Assembly: GCA_035415725.1 (NCBI GenBank)
Contig: DAOOGN010000089.1
Span: 1-18,518 of the forward strand
Reading direction: 5' to 3'
DNA: 18,518 nucleotides
Source of the DNA: DSWT01 sp035415725
GTDB lineage: Bacteria; Chloroflexota; Anaerolineae; B4-G1; SLSP01
Position 1 is the first letter of the stretch; each line of letters starts with the position of its first letter. Positions 6,706-13,557 of this stretch are shown in pieces. The position numbers and the translations under genes are program-made. The notes beneath the pieces were generated by a model that worked only from the letters and a program-made list of their open reading frames with translations, was not told the origin of the DNA and ran no database searches.

Positions 6706-7668
6706 ATGGACAAAAATATCTGTTGTGTGTGTCATCAACCGGTGGATGCCGACGCCAAACAACTTGGCGGACGGACGTACTGCGAGCGCCATTACGCCAA
6801 AGTGATCCAGGATCGCCCTGGCGTCTGGCGCGCAGGTCTGGGGATGATCGTCGGGCAACTGGCCTTCGTGCTGCTCGTCGAAATCCTGGTCGGCCTCTTC
6901 AAACCTACTCTTGCAGGTGGGGTGCTGGTTGCCGTGGGGGTGGGGCTGGCGCTGATATCGGCTTTGATCTGGCTGGCCTTCTTCTACCGGCAGGACCGGC
7001 TGGAGCCGGAGCCGAAAGGGTACGTTCTGAGCGTTTTCATCCTCGGCGCACTGTTGGCGCAGGCGGTCGGCATCCCTCTGCTGGACAGAGTCTTCGAGGT
7101 GCAGCGCTGGTTGCCGCGTAGTCCGCTCGGTGGGCTTCTCGGCGCGATCCTGGTCATCGGCTTTGTGCAGGAATTTCTCAAGTACGCGGCGGTGCGCTAT
7201 TCCGTTTTTCCCCTACCGGAGTTTGATGAGCGGGTGGACGGTGTGATCTACGGCACGGCGAGCGGGCTTGGCTATGCCACCATGCTGAACATCAACGACA
7301 TCATCGCCGACGGCGGTGTGCATTTGCAAGCCGGCGTGATTCGCATCGTGGTGACGGCGCTGGCGCAGGCGAGCTTCGCCGGGCTGACGGGCTACTTTTT
7401 GGGACGCGCTAAATTCGAAGACGAGCCGGTCTGGTGGCTGCCCGGCGGGGTGGCGCTGGCGGCGCTCCTCAACGGTGTCTTCACCACACTGCGCGGCGAA
7501 CTGACCACCCCGGCCCTTGACCTCGCCGGCGGCGGCTTCAACCCCTGGCCCGGCTTGCTCCTGGCGACCGTGGTGGCGGCGGCGACTTTCGGCGTGCTCT
7601 TCTATCTCATCCGCCGCGCCAACAAAATCACCCTATCCGGCGTCGATGCCGGCGGAGGTGTGGAATGA
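6706..7668 (+). CDS. PrsW-like intramembrane protease family protein with N-terminal LIM-like zinc motif
   Basis: 320 aa. Residues 6-29 form a small zinc motif, C6-x2-C9-x16-C26-x2-H29, of LIM-like spacing. About eight hydrophobic segments follow. PrsW membrane metalloproteases cleave membrane-bound anti-sigma factors. PrsW landmarks are present: QEFLKY (155-160) where the family has EExxK, FDERVDGVIYGTASGLGYA (173-191) for the FDEPxDGIxYG block, and FAGLTGYFLG (224-233). Two family catalytic positions look changed: Gln155 for the first Glu and Gln221 where a His normally precedes the last block. Activity is therefore doubtful. GGAGGA (6694-6699) lies 6 nt before the ATG. It overlaps the next gene by ATGA, and a protease lipoprotein follows, so the three genes probably act together in envelope proteolysis or stress response. 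Confidence 0.85.
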   Translation: MDKNICCVCHQPVDADAKQLGGRTYCERHYAKVIQDRPGVWRAGLGMIVGQLAFVLLVEILVGLFKPTLAGGVLVAVGVGLALISALIWLAFFYRQDRLEPEPKGYVLSVFILGALLAQAVGIPLLDRVFEVQRWLPRSPLGGLLGAILVIGFVQEFLKYAAVRYSVFPLPEFDERVDGVIYGTASGLGYATMLNINDIIADGGVHLQAGVIRIVVTALAQASFAGLTGYFLGRAKFEDEPVWWLPGGVALAALLNGVFTTLRGELTTPALDLAGGGFNPWPGLLLATVVAAATFGVLFYLIRRANKITLSGVDAGGGVE

Positions 7669-8243
7669 CCGTCTCACCGAAAACTTCACGTCGTGATCGT
7701 TGGGCCGATTGGGCCGTCATCGCGCTGGTGGTGGTGGCACTGCTCATGGGATTATGGCTTCGCCGGTCCACTCTGTATCGTACCGAGGACTTCACATGGG
7801 GCGATGCGGGCATCGCCGGGCGCGTCTTTGCCGGTTGGGTGAGACAGACGGGGACTGATCCGCTGTTGAGCGCGCGCAATCCGCTGAGCGGCTCGTTCAA
7901 CACAGTTCTGGAATTGCGCAGTCGTGCCCTCGCCGCCGAGGCGGATCCAACCCTGGCGTTGGACGCGCTGACGCTGGAAAGGGCGGCGACGGTGGACGCC
8001 TACAAAACCCTATCCACCGCTGAAGTTGTGGTTCGCGGCGAGACGGCGGTACAGCGGACGTTCACCTACGTCCTGGTGGATCACCATCCCTACGTGGACC
8101 GTTTGCCGGAAGTCGTGCGCGGCGTGGATGTGGCACTGCGTGATGAAGGGCGCGTCATTGTCGTGACGTACCTGGCGGGCAGCGAGACGTTCGATGCCGA
8201 CTATCGCTACTTCCGCACTTTTATTGAGAGCTTGCGATATTGA
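7665..8243 (+). CDS. Single-pass membrane-anchored protein, unknown function
   Basis: 192 aa; I do not recognise the family. A short basic start (SPKTSRRDR) precedes one hydrophobic segment (about 16-32, AVIALVVVALLMGLWL), so about 160 residues should lie outside the membrane. The exterior part is a mixed alpha/beta sequence ending in DYRYFRTFIESLRY, a pattern seen at the end of several small exported folds of the PsbP/DUF1795 kind; this is only a resemblance. The ATG overlaps the preceding TGA as ATGA, and the following gene starts 9 nt after its stop, so it is co-transcribed with the PrsW-like protein and the serine protease. There are no cysteines and no evident catalytic motif. Confidence 0.75.
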   Translation: MTVSPKTSRRDRWADWAVIALVVVALLMGLWLRRSTLYRTEDFTWGDAGIAGRVFAGWVRQTGTDPLLSARNPLSGSFNTVLELRSRALAAEADPTLALDALTLERAATVDAYKTLSTAEVVVRGETAVQRTFTYVLVDHHPYVDRLPEVVRGVDVALRDEGRVIVVTYLAGSETFDADYRYFRTFIESLRY

Positions 8244-8252
8244 GGTGGTGCC

Positions 8253-9908
8253 ATAAGCCAACGTATACGGTTACTTATCCTCGGTGTGACATTTTTGGTG
8301 GCCCTGAGCTGCGGTGCTCCGAATACCTTGCCGCCGGCGACGCCGACAGTTGTGAAACCGGCCCAAGCGACCCCCCTGGCGGTGGAGGAGCCAGAAACCG
8401 TGACGGAGGAGACGCCCGAAACGCCGACGTTCACGGGCGACGACCGCCAAATCCGCCAGAACTTGCTGCGCGCGACGGTGCAGATTTTCGCGCTGGTGCA
8501 TGAAGGTAGGCAGTATCAGCCGTTGTGGACAGGATCGGGGACCATCCTCACACCAAGCGGCCTGATTCTGACCAATGCCCATGTGGCTTCCGACCCCGAT
8601 CCCAACTACCGGCCCGATGCGCTGGGCGTCGCCATCACCGTGCGCTCTGACGACACGCCGGAATTGCGCTATCTGGCCGAAATCCGCGCCATCGACTATG
8701 ACCTGGACCTGGCGGTCATCCAGATTGTCAGCGACCTGAGCGGCAATGCGGTCGATCCCCAGCAGTTGGGTTTGACCTACGTGCCGTTGGGCGACTCCGA
8801 TACGCTGGAACTCGGCGACTTGCTGCACATCCTGGGCTATCCCGGCATCGGCGGCGAGACGATTACCTTCACCGAAGGGGTAGTGAGCGGCTTTACCCGC
8901 GAGCCGGGCATTGAAGGGCGCGCTTATGTCAAGACCGACGCTACCATCGCGGGCGGGAACAGCGGCGGTTTGGCGGCGAATTTGAGCGGCGAAATGATCG
9001 GCGTGCCGACGCAGGTGGGTTATGGCGGCGCGGAGCGCTTCGCCGACTGCCGTTATCTGGCGGACACCAACGGCGACGGCGTCATCGATGAAAACGACAA
9101 CTGTATTCCCGTGGGCGGCTTCATCAATGCTATTCGTCCGGTCAACCTGGCGAAACCGCTCGTAGAAGCGGCAAAATCGGGCGCGACCGTTCCCGCAACG
9201 CCGGCCCCCACGCGGCCCAAACCGGGCAAGACATCGGGACAGGCGAGCTTCTCGGACATCGTCTTTGCGCCTGCCGTGGATGATGACGATCAGCCGACCA
9301 TGGCCGTGACCCAGTTGCCCTCCGGTGCGACCGAATTGTATGCCTGCTGGGAGTATGCAGAGATGGCGGACAGCCTCACGTGGGAGGCCCGCTGGTACCT
9401 GGATGGCGAGTATCAAGCTGACGTGAGCTGGACGCCCGCGGCGTGGAAAGGCGGTGAGAGCGGCAGTTGGTGGCTGAGCATCTCCAATGAGAACGGGCTG
9501 ATTGAGGGCGTTTATCGCCTTGAACTCTACGTCGAGGACCGAAAATTGGTCGAAGGTTCGATTACAGTCGGCGGCGTGGCGTCACCTTCGACCACGTCCG
9601 GTGAAGGATTGTGGATCCGCGGATATGTCATCAACGCCAACACCAGGCGGGGGATTGAGGGCGCGCTGTATATTGTGCTGAATCCGGGCATCACGGTTGG
9701 AGATTGGGAGGGTGATGAGAAGCAGGTCTACACGTTCGCTCAGACCGATCTCAATGGCTATTTCGAGTTGCCGTATGCTCTGGAGCGCCACCAGTCCTAC
9801 GGCATCTTGGTCTGGGCCGAAGGGTATCGTCCCGTCATCGGTGATGACGTGCTCATCGGTGATGAAGAATCGCCGTATGATGTGGAGGTAGCATTGCAAC
9901 GCGAGTAA
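8253..9908 (+). CDS. HtrA/trypsin-like serine protease lipoprotein with C-terminal carboxypeptidase-regulatory-like domain
   Basis: About 551 aa if started at ATA 8253. Numbering from GTG 8286: lipobox ALSC (Cys9), Thr/Pro/Glu-rich linker (10-50), then a trypsin fold with His99 (TNAHVAS), Asp141 (YDLDLAVIQ) and Ser226 (AGGNSGG). No PDZ domain is evident. A calcium-loop-like insert DTNGDGVIDEND (260-271) lies between Cys255 and Cys273. After a Pro-rich linker come a beta-rich segment (about 320-425) and a regulatory-like beta domain (about 433-540, IRGYVINANTRRGIEGA ... TDLNGYFELP). Starting at GTG 8286 removes the basic region of the signal peptide. The same frame upstream reads ISQRIRLLILG from ATA 8253, 5 nt after GAGGTG, giving a complete lipoprotein signal, so translation probably starts at ATA or the ATG is miscalled. 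Confidence 0.88.
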   Translation: MSQRIRLLILGVTFLVALSCGAPNTLPPATPTVVKPAQATPLAVEEPETVTEETPETPTFTGDDRQIRQNLLRATVQIFALVHEGRQYQPLWTGSGTILTPSGLILTNAHVASDPDPNYRPDALGVAITVRSDDTPELRYLAEIRAIDYDLDLAVIQIVSDLSGNAVDPQQLGLTYVPLGDSDTLELGDLLHILGYPGIGGETITFTEGVVSGFTREPGIEGRAYVKTDATIAGGNSGGLAANLSGEMIGVPTQVGYGGAERFADCRYLADTNGDGVIDENDNCIPVGGFINAIRPVNLAKPLVEAAKSGATVPATPAPTRPKPGKTSGQASFSDIVFAPAVDDDDQPTMAVTQLPSGATELYACWEYAEMADSLTWEARWYLDGEYQADVSWTPAAWKGGESGSWWLSISNENGLIEGVYRLELYVEDRKLVEGSITVGGVASPSTTSGEGLWIRGYVINANTRRGIEGALYIVLNPGITVGDWEGDEKQVYTFAQTDLNGYFELPYALERHQSYGILVWAEGYRPVIGDDVLIGDEESPYDVEVALQRE

Positions 9909-9926
9909 ACGGGCGGGCCGGCAGCT

Positions 9927-9955
9927 TCAGCCGAGGCTAAAGAGCCAGCGGCTGA
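9927..9955. repeat. Palindrome 19 nt after the protease stop
   Basis: TCAGCCG (9927-9933) pairs with CGGCTGA (9949-9955), and GGCT (9935-9938) pairs with AGCC (9943-9946) around an AAAG loop. This gives an 11-bp hairpin with small bulges. No U-tract follows, so it may be a processed-end or Rho-associated structure, or simply a dispersed palindrome. Confidence 0.55.
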
Positions 9956-10223
9956 GCCTACGAAGTCCTGCGGGCCGGGCAGCGCAGTCCCCCTGGGAGG
10001 CTTTGTGTGTTGAGCCGTGGAGCTTGAGTCGGCTCGTAGTCGGTTGTAGAGACAAGGAAGATCTGCGAATCACACAATGGTAATTCGTATCTATTCAGGC
10101 TAGTAAACCTGACGAAGCCCCTTATTCCCTATACCAGGTTTGGCGTAGACTTTGGTATGCCAGGTGCTTCTGTATGACAAGATATTCGTGTTTCTATAAG
10201 CCCATCTCCCTGCCCCCCTTTTG

Positions 10224-10257
10224 CCCCCTTCTTCCCCGCTTGCGGGGGAGAAGGGGG
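10224..10257. repeat. Long C/G-rich palindrome
   Basis: Arms of 16 nt (10224-10239 and 10242-10257) with a 2-nt TT spacer between them and one mismatched (G-T) pair: CCCCCTTCTTCCCCGC against GCGGGGGAGAAGGGGG. The flanks are also C-rich on the left and G-rich on the right, so the symmetry is imperfectly longer. It looks like a small intergenic palindromic element; no coding capacity. Confidence 0.7.
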
Positions 10258-10345
10258 TTGGGGGATGAGAGGGTCATCACCTGCCGCAGGGGTTAACCTG
10301 TTATGTGCCCTCCCCAAAGTCCCATTCGCCACCTGGCAAGGGTGG

Positions 10346-10361
10346 CTGAATAGTTACCAAG
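10346..10361 (+). repeat. Dispersed 16-nt repeat, copy 2
   Basis: CTGAATAGTTACCAAG is the exact reverse complement of 5411-5426. Both copies lie outside genes. Confidence 0.6.
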
Positions 10362-10452
10362 AGGAGATGGGTGATGGCATCTAATGAGTCCGAAAGTGCT
10401 GACCAACACGCTGTCAAACTCACCAACACAAGCTAGAACCGAGTCGCCCTCC

Positions 10453-10480
10453 TTGACATCTTCACCAAACCCATTACAAT
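10453..10480 (+). promoter_or_regulatory. Sigma-70-type promoter of the cobalamin-uptake operon
   Basis: A perfect -35 TTGACA (10453-10458), 16-nt spacer and -10 TACAAT (10475-10480). Transcription would start near 10487, just before the riboswitch. Confidence 0.8.
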
Positions 10481-10496
10481 ATCTTTCAATCGAATA

Positions 10497-10655
10497 GGTC
10501 CAGGCTGAGTGCCCACACCCCCGGATGGGGCGGGCCAAGAGCGAAGCCGGTTCAAGTCCGGCGCTGACGCGCAACTGTAAGTGTAAGCGATGTAGATCGC
10601 CCACAAGCCAGGTCGCCTGCTCAGCTTGTTTGGCTACACCCTCGCGACAAGGGGT
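10497..10655 (+). promoter_or_regulatory. Cobalamin (B12) riboswitch
   Basis: The conserved cobalamin-aptamer core is at 10543-10580: GAAGCCGG, AAGTCCGGCGCTG, then GCGCAACTGTAAG. The B12 box is at 10606-10620 (AGCCAGGTCGCCTGC, against the usual AGYCAGGANACCTGC). Closing stem P1 pairs 10501-10509 with 10620-10628 (GCTGAG/CTCAGC core). After it, ACCC/GGGT can pair around CTCGCGACAAG (10638-10655), a candidate for the loop that kisses the core when B12 is bound. With the terminator at 10694-10723, the expected logic is transcriptional shut-off when cobalamin is plentiful. It fixes the substrate of the downstream transporter as cobalamin or a corrinoid. Confidence 0.93.
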
Positions 10656-10693
10656 AAGACCGACGGAGTGTATGGACTCCCGGAGAATAGTTC

Positions 10694-10723
10694 ATCCCTT
10701 GCGCGTGTGGCAAGGGATTTTTT
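10694..10723 (+). terminator. Intrinsic terminator, riboswitch expression platform
   Basis: Perfect 9-bp stem ATCCCTTGC (10694-10702) with GCAAGGGAT (10710-10718), 7-nt loop, followed by TTTTTT (10718-10723). CAAGGG at 10648-10653 duplicates part of the right arm and can pair instead with CCCTTG (10696-10701), giving a plausible antiterminator. That same segment is tied up if the ACCC/GGGT loop forms in the ligand-bound state. Confidence 0.9.
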
Positions 10724-10756
10724 GTTGTAGCACATCACACAAACGCGGAGGTTATG

Positions 10757-11884
10757 ATGAAGAAGTTCGGTTTGATGGTTTTGGCAATCGGTTTGGTGCT
10801 GGCCTGGGTCGCGCCCGTGTCGGCGGCGCGCTATACGCAGGACGAGGCGGCATTGCTCTGGCTGCGTGGCTTTCAGCAGGCGGATGGCGGCTTCACGAAC
10901 GGCTTCTCCGCCGGCTCGGATTTGGGGACGACGACCGAGGTGATATTGGCCGCAGCAGCGGCGGGACAGGATTGCAGTCCCTGGCTGTCCTCGACGGGGA
11001 ATTCACCGCTGGATTACCTGGCAACCCAGGTCCAGCAAGGCGCCGTGAAAGACGCCGCCGGACTGAGCCGGGTGGTGTTGGCCGCAGTGGCGACGGGCCA
11101 GGACCCGCGTAACTTCGGCGACAAGAACCTGGTGCAGGCGTTGCTGGCAGCGCAGGACAAAGGCACCGCGCGCTTCGGAGATTCGCTGTATGCTCACGCC
11201 TATGCGATGCTGGCACTGCACAGCGCCGGAGAAACCGTCCCGCAAAGCGCTATCGACTTGCTCACATCGCAGATCGCCGATGATGGCGCGTGGTCGCTCT
11301 TCGGCGGGCCGACGCCCGGCCTGGCGGATACAAATACGACGGCGCTGGCCATCCAGGCGTTGATCGCCGTAGGAGAGCGGGACACGGCGCACGCCGCCCT
11401 GCCCTATCTCCAACGCATGCAGAACGCCGACGGCGGCTTCCCGTACCAGAAGCCCTCGGCGTGGGGTACCGACACCGACGCGAATTCCACGGCGGTTGTG
11501 CTCCAGGCGCTTTACGCGCTCGGCGAGCCGCTGGGCCACTGGACCGCCTCCGGCACCGATCCCGTAGGGGCGCTCCTGGCGCTCTGGGACGCTGCCACCG
11601 GGGGGTATTACTGGCAGGCGGCAGTCCCTTATGCGAACATCATGGCCTCGGCACAGGCCGTTCAGGCTGTCGAGGGGATGACGCTCGTCAACGTCGCGGT
11701 CGTCGGGGCAACGCGCGCGCCACAAGTGGCCGCGGCTGCTGCACTGCCGGTTATCCGCGACGACGTCGTCTCCACTGTGCCACTGCTGCCGATGTCCGGT
11801 GGCTTTGCACCAGGTCGTACACTCATCTTTGTCGGGATAGTCATGATGAGTGTGGGACTGGCGCTCAAGAAACGCAGACAGTAG
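10757..11884 (+). CDS. Membrane-anchored alpha/alpha-barrel protein resembling the transcobalamin alpha domain
   Basis: 375 aa. Signal peptide to about residue 23 (VSAA). The body (about 30-300) has prenyltransferase/squalene-cyclase-type helical repeats: WLRGFQQADGGF (35-46), DDGAWSLFGG (175-184), DTNTTALAIQAL (191-202), YLQRMQNADGGFPY (217-230), DANSTAVVLQALYALG (241-256). This alpha6/alpha6 fold is shared with the B12-binding alpha domain of transcobalamin and intrinsic factor. A Pro/Val linker leads to a C-terminal transmembrane segment (about 354-370) and KKRRQ, so the barrel should face outside. ATG 10757 is 5 nt after GGAGG; ATG 10754 is only 2 nt away. First gene after the B12 riboswitch. 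Role inferred: capture of cobalamin for the ECF importer. No catalytic terpene-cyclase residues were evident. Confidence 0.85.
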   Translation: MKKFGLMVLAIGLVLAWVAPVSAARYTQDEAALLWLRGFQQADGGFTNGFSAGSDLGTTTEVILAAAAAGQDCSPWLSSTGNSPLDYLATQVQQGAVKDAAGLSRVVLAAVATGQDPRNFGDKNLVQALLAAQDKGTARFGDSLYAHAYAMLALHSAGETVPQSAIDLLTSQIADDGAWSLFGGPTPGLADTNTTALAIQALIAVGERDTAHAALPYLQRMQNADGGFPYQKPSAWGTDTDANSTAVVLQALYALGEPLGHWTASGTDPVGALLALWDAATGGYYWQAAVPYANIMASAQAVQAVEGMTLVNVAVVGATRAPQVAAAAALPVIRDDVVSTVPLLPMSGGFAPGRTLIFVGIVMMSVGLALKKRRQ

Positions 11885-11918
11885 ACGGCGGCAGGACGCC
11901 GGAAGCAAGGAGCAGGCA
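11884..11918. repeat. Heptamer array carrying a ribosome-binding site
   Basis: GACGGCG, GCAGGAC, GCCGGAA, GCAAGGA, GCAGGCA follow in 7-nt register between the two capture-protein genes. The AGGAG that serves as ribosome-binding site for the next gene spans the last two units. Confidence 0.6.
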
Positions 11919-11921
11919 TAG

Positions 11922-12776
11922 ATGATGATGAAGCATGCCACACATCGCCAATGGGCCTGGGGCGGGATATGGCTTACCCTATTACTGATCCTGTTGCCTC
12001 TTTCCACGCTGGCGCAGGAGGATGCACCGAACCGCGCGGGGCTGATCGTCGTCCACGGTGATGGGCGCGTGCTCACCCGCTGCGTGACGTTTACCGAGGA
12101 GCGCATCTCCGGTGTGACACTCTTGCAACGCTCCGGACTGCCCCTGGATGCCAACCATGGGCCGTTGGGATCGGCGGTCTGCACGCTCAACGGTGAAGGA
12201 TGTCCCGCCGCCGACTGCTTTTGTGCGTGCCAAAGCACGCCGTGCATCTACTGGAACTATTTCCACCGCCATGCCGACGGTTCATGGGCCTATTCCGGCA
12301 TGGGGGCCGTGGCCTGGATGTTAGGCGACGGCGATGTCGATGCCTGGGTGTGGGGAGATGGCACCACTCTCCCCCCCGATTTGACCCTTGACGCGATCTG
12401 CGGCGCAAGCTCTACGCCATCCGCGTCGACGCTGACCTCTTCCACCGGTGTGCCGGCTGCGACGCCACTTCCGCCTGCCACAACGCCCACCGCTACGCCC
12501 CCGCCTCCGGCAACGCTCACAGCATCGCCTGCGCCCACGGACTCCCCCCCTCCCCCACTCACCCCCTCGCCCACTCACCCCGTCACCTCTTCACCCACTC
12601 ATCTTGTCACCCTCTCGCCCACTCATCCACTAACCTACGCCCTATCCTTCCCCATCGTGACTTCACCCGGCTCGACTTCTTATCGCGCGCCCAGTCCGCT
12701 GCGCCCATACATCCCTTACGTCTTGCTGTTGATCTGCATCGTCGGCCTCGCCCTGCTTAAACGAAAGCCGAAATGA
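11922..12776 (+). CDS. Membrane-anchored protein resembling the transcobalamin beta domain (DUF4430-like)
   Basis: 284 aa. Signal peptide to about residue 31 (STLAQ). The globular part (38-160) reads RAGLIVVHGDGRV, then TFTEERISGVTLLQRSG, VCTLNGEGCP, IYWNYFHRHADGSWAYSGMGA and DGDVDAWVWGDG. This order (leading strands, a ligand-side SxxN loop, then YWxFF and a final W) parallels DUF4430 and the C-terminal beta domain of transcobalamin/intrinsic factor; identity is low, so this is an inference. Eight cysteines (54, 87, 94, 99, 101, 103, 108, 160) suggest disulfides outside the cell. Residues about 163-235 are Pro/Thr/Ser-rich, partly encoded by an octamer array, and 262-278 is a membrane anchor ending KRKPK. 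AGGAG lies 9 nt before ATG 11922. The ECF S component starts 1 nt after its stop. Confidence 0.8.
   Translation: MMMKHATHRQWAWGGIWLTLLLILLPLSTLAQEDAPNRAGLIVVHGDGRVLTRCVTFTEERISGVTLLQRSGLPLDANHGPLGSAVCTLNGEGCPAADCFCACQSTPCIYWNYFHRHADGSWAYSGMGAVAWMLGDGDVDAWVWGDGTTLPPDLTLDAICGASSTPSASTLTSSTGVPAATPLPPATTPTATPPPPATLTASPAPTDSPPPPLTPSPTHPVTSSPTHLVTLSPTHPLTYALSFPIVTSPGSTSYRAPSPLRPYIPYVLLLICIVGLALLKRKPK
12546..12633. repeat. Degenerate octamer array inside the Pro/Thr linker
   Basis: Eleven consecutive 8-nt units, most ending TCA or TCG. CCCACTCA occurs exactly at 12554, 12570, 12594 and 12618, and the units between are variants such as CCCCGTCA, CCTCTTCA and TCTTGTCA. In protein it gives an 8-residue period marked by SPTH. 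Confidence 0.75.
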
Positions 12777-12777
12777 T

Positions 12778-13551
12778 ATGCGTCGTTTCCTGCGTGCCCT
12801 CATCTACGCCCTGACTACGGCCATCGGCTTGCTGGCCTTGGTGGCCCCGGTTGTCATGCCGGGACGGACGACCAACGCCCCCTTGCTGCTGACCTTCGTG
12901 GTGGGGTTGAGCTTCGTTGCCCTGCTGCTCGAAGTGCAAGGGGATGCGGTCAACGCCAAGTTTATCGCGCTGCTGGGCATCCTCACGGCGATGAATGCCG
13001 CCCTGCGCTTCGCCGAGGTCGCCATCCCCGGGCCGGGCGGCTTTAGCCCCATCTTCTTCCTCATCATCGTGACCGGCTACGTCTACGGCGGGCGCTTCGG
13101 CTTTCTGCTCGGCGCGCTGACCTTGCTCGTATCGGCGCTGATCACCGGCGGCGTGGGGCCGTGGCTGCCCTATCAGATGCTCACCGCCGGCTGGGTAGGA
13201 CTTTCGGCGCCGCTGCTGCGCCCGTGGGCGCATTGGCTACACGCCGAAGGGCGCCGGCTTGAGATTGGGCTCCTGGCGCTGTTTGGACTGGGCTGGGGGC
13301 TACTGTATGGCCTGCTCATGGACCTCACGTCCTGGGCTTTCATCGTTGGACCGGCTGCGCCGGCGTCTACGACGTTCCGCGCAACTGTCCGCCAGTACGG
13401 TCTCTTTTACGTGACGACCTCCCTGGTATGGGATCTGGTGCGTGGATTCGGCAACCTTGCGCTGACGCTGGCGTTCGGCGCACCGACTTTGCGCGTGTTG
13501 CGTCGCTTTTACAAACGCTTCAGCTTCACCTATCGGCCCCAGGCCGCGTGA
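12778..13551 (+). CDS. ECF transporter S component, cobalamin-specific (CbrT-like)
   Basis: 257 aa integral membrane protein with about seven hydrophobic segments. It is the substrate-binding S component of an energy-coupling factor importer. GFSPIFFLIIVTGYVYGGRFGFLLG (split here as GFSPIFF and YVYGGRFGFLLG) and GGVGPWLPYQMLTAGWVGL are strongly typical of the CbrT family, which imports cobalamin in Firmicutes. A conserved WDL/RGxGN element is near the end (VWDLVRGFGN). Substrate assignment rests on this resemblance and on the upstream B12 riboswitch. ATG 12778 comes 1 nt after the previous stop with no strong ribosome-binding site, indicating coupled translation. The T component follows at 13558. 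Confidence 0.9.
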   Translation: MRRFLRALIYALTTAIGLLALVAPVVMPGRTTNAPLLLTFVVGLSFVALLLEVQGDAVNAKFIALLGILTAMNAALRFAEVAIPGPGGFSPIFFLIIVTGYVYGGRFGFLLGALTLLVSALITGGVGPWLPYQMLTAGWVGLSAPLLRPWAHWLHAEGRRLEIGLLALFGLGWGLLYGLLMDLTSWAFIVGPAAPASTTFRATVRQYGLFYVTTSLVWDLVRGFGNLALTLAFGAPTLRVLRRFYKRFSFTYRPQAA

Positions 13552-13557
13552 GGAAGA

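Larger units (their letters stand above)
9909..10452. other. Gene-free region between protease and cobalamin operon
   Basis: Short frames here lack ribosome-binding sites, recognisable domains or sensible composition. The stretch holds two palindromes (9927-9955 and 10224-10257), one copy of a 16-nt dispersed repeat (10346-10361) and a small dyad TCAGG/CCTGA (10095-10112). No RNA gene or mobile-element gene was recognised. Confidence 0.6.

Noticed and set aside
8271..9416. 381-codon minus-strand frame
   Set aside because: Antisense to the serine protease; no domain, biased composition, no usable start context.
10129..10604. Short minus-strand frames in the region before the riboswitch
   Set aside because: No ribosome-binding sites or domains, and they run through the palindrome and the riboswitch.
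10757..11884. Terpene cyclase or protein prenyltransferase function
   Set aside because: Signal peptide, membrane anchor and B12-riboswitch context argue against a cytosolic lipid enzyme, and no catalytic acid motif was evident; only the barrel fold is shared.
11003..12247. 414-codon minus-strand frame
   Set aside because: Spans two well-supported plus-strand genes of the B12 operon and their gap; typical GC-rich shadow frame.
12546..12633. Repeat considered as a CRISPR array
   Set aside because: Units are 8 nt with no spacers and lie inside a coding sequence.
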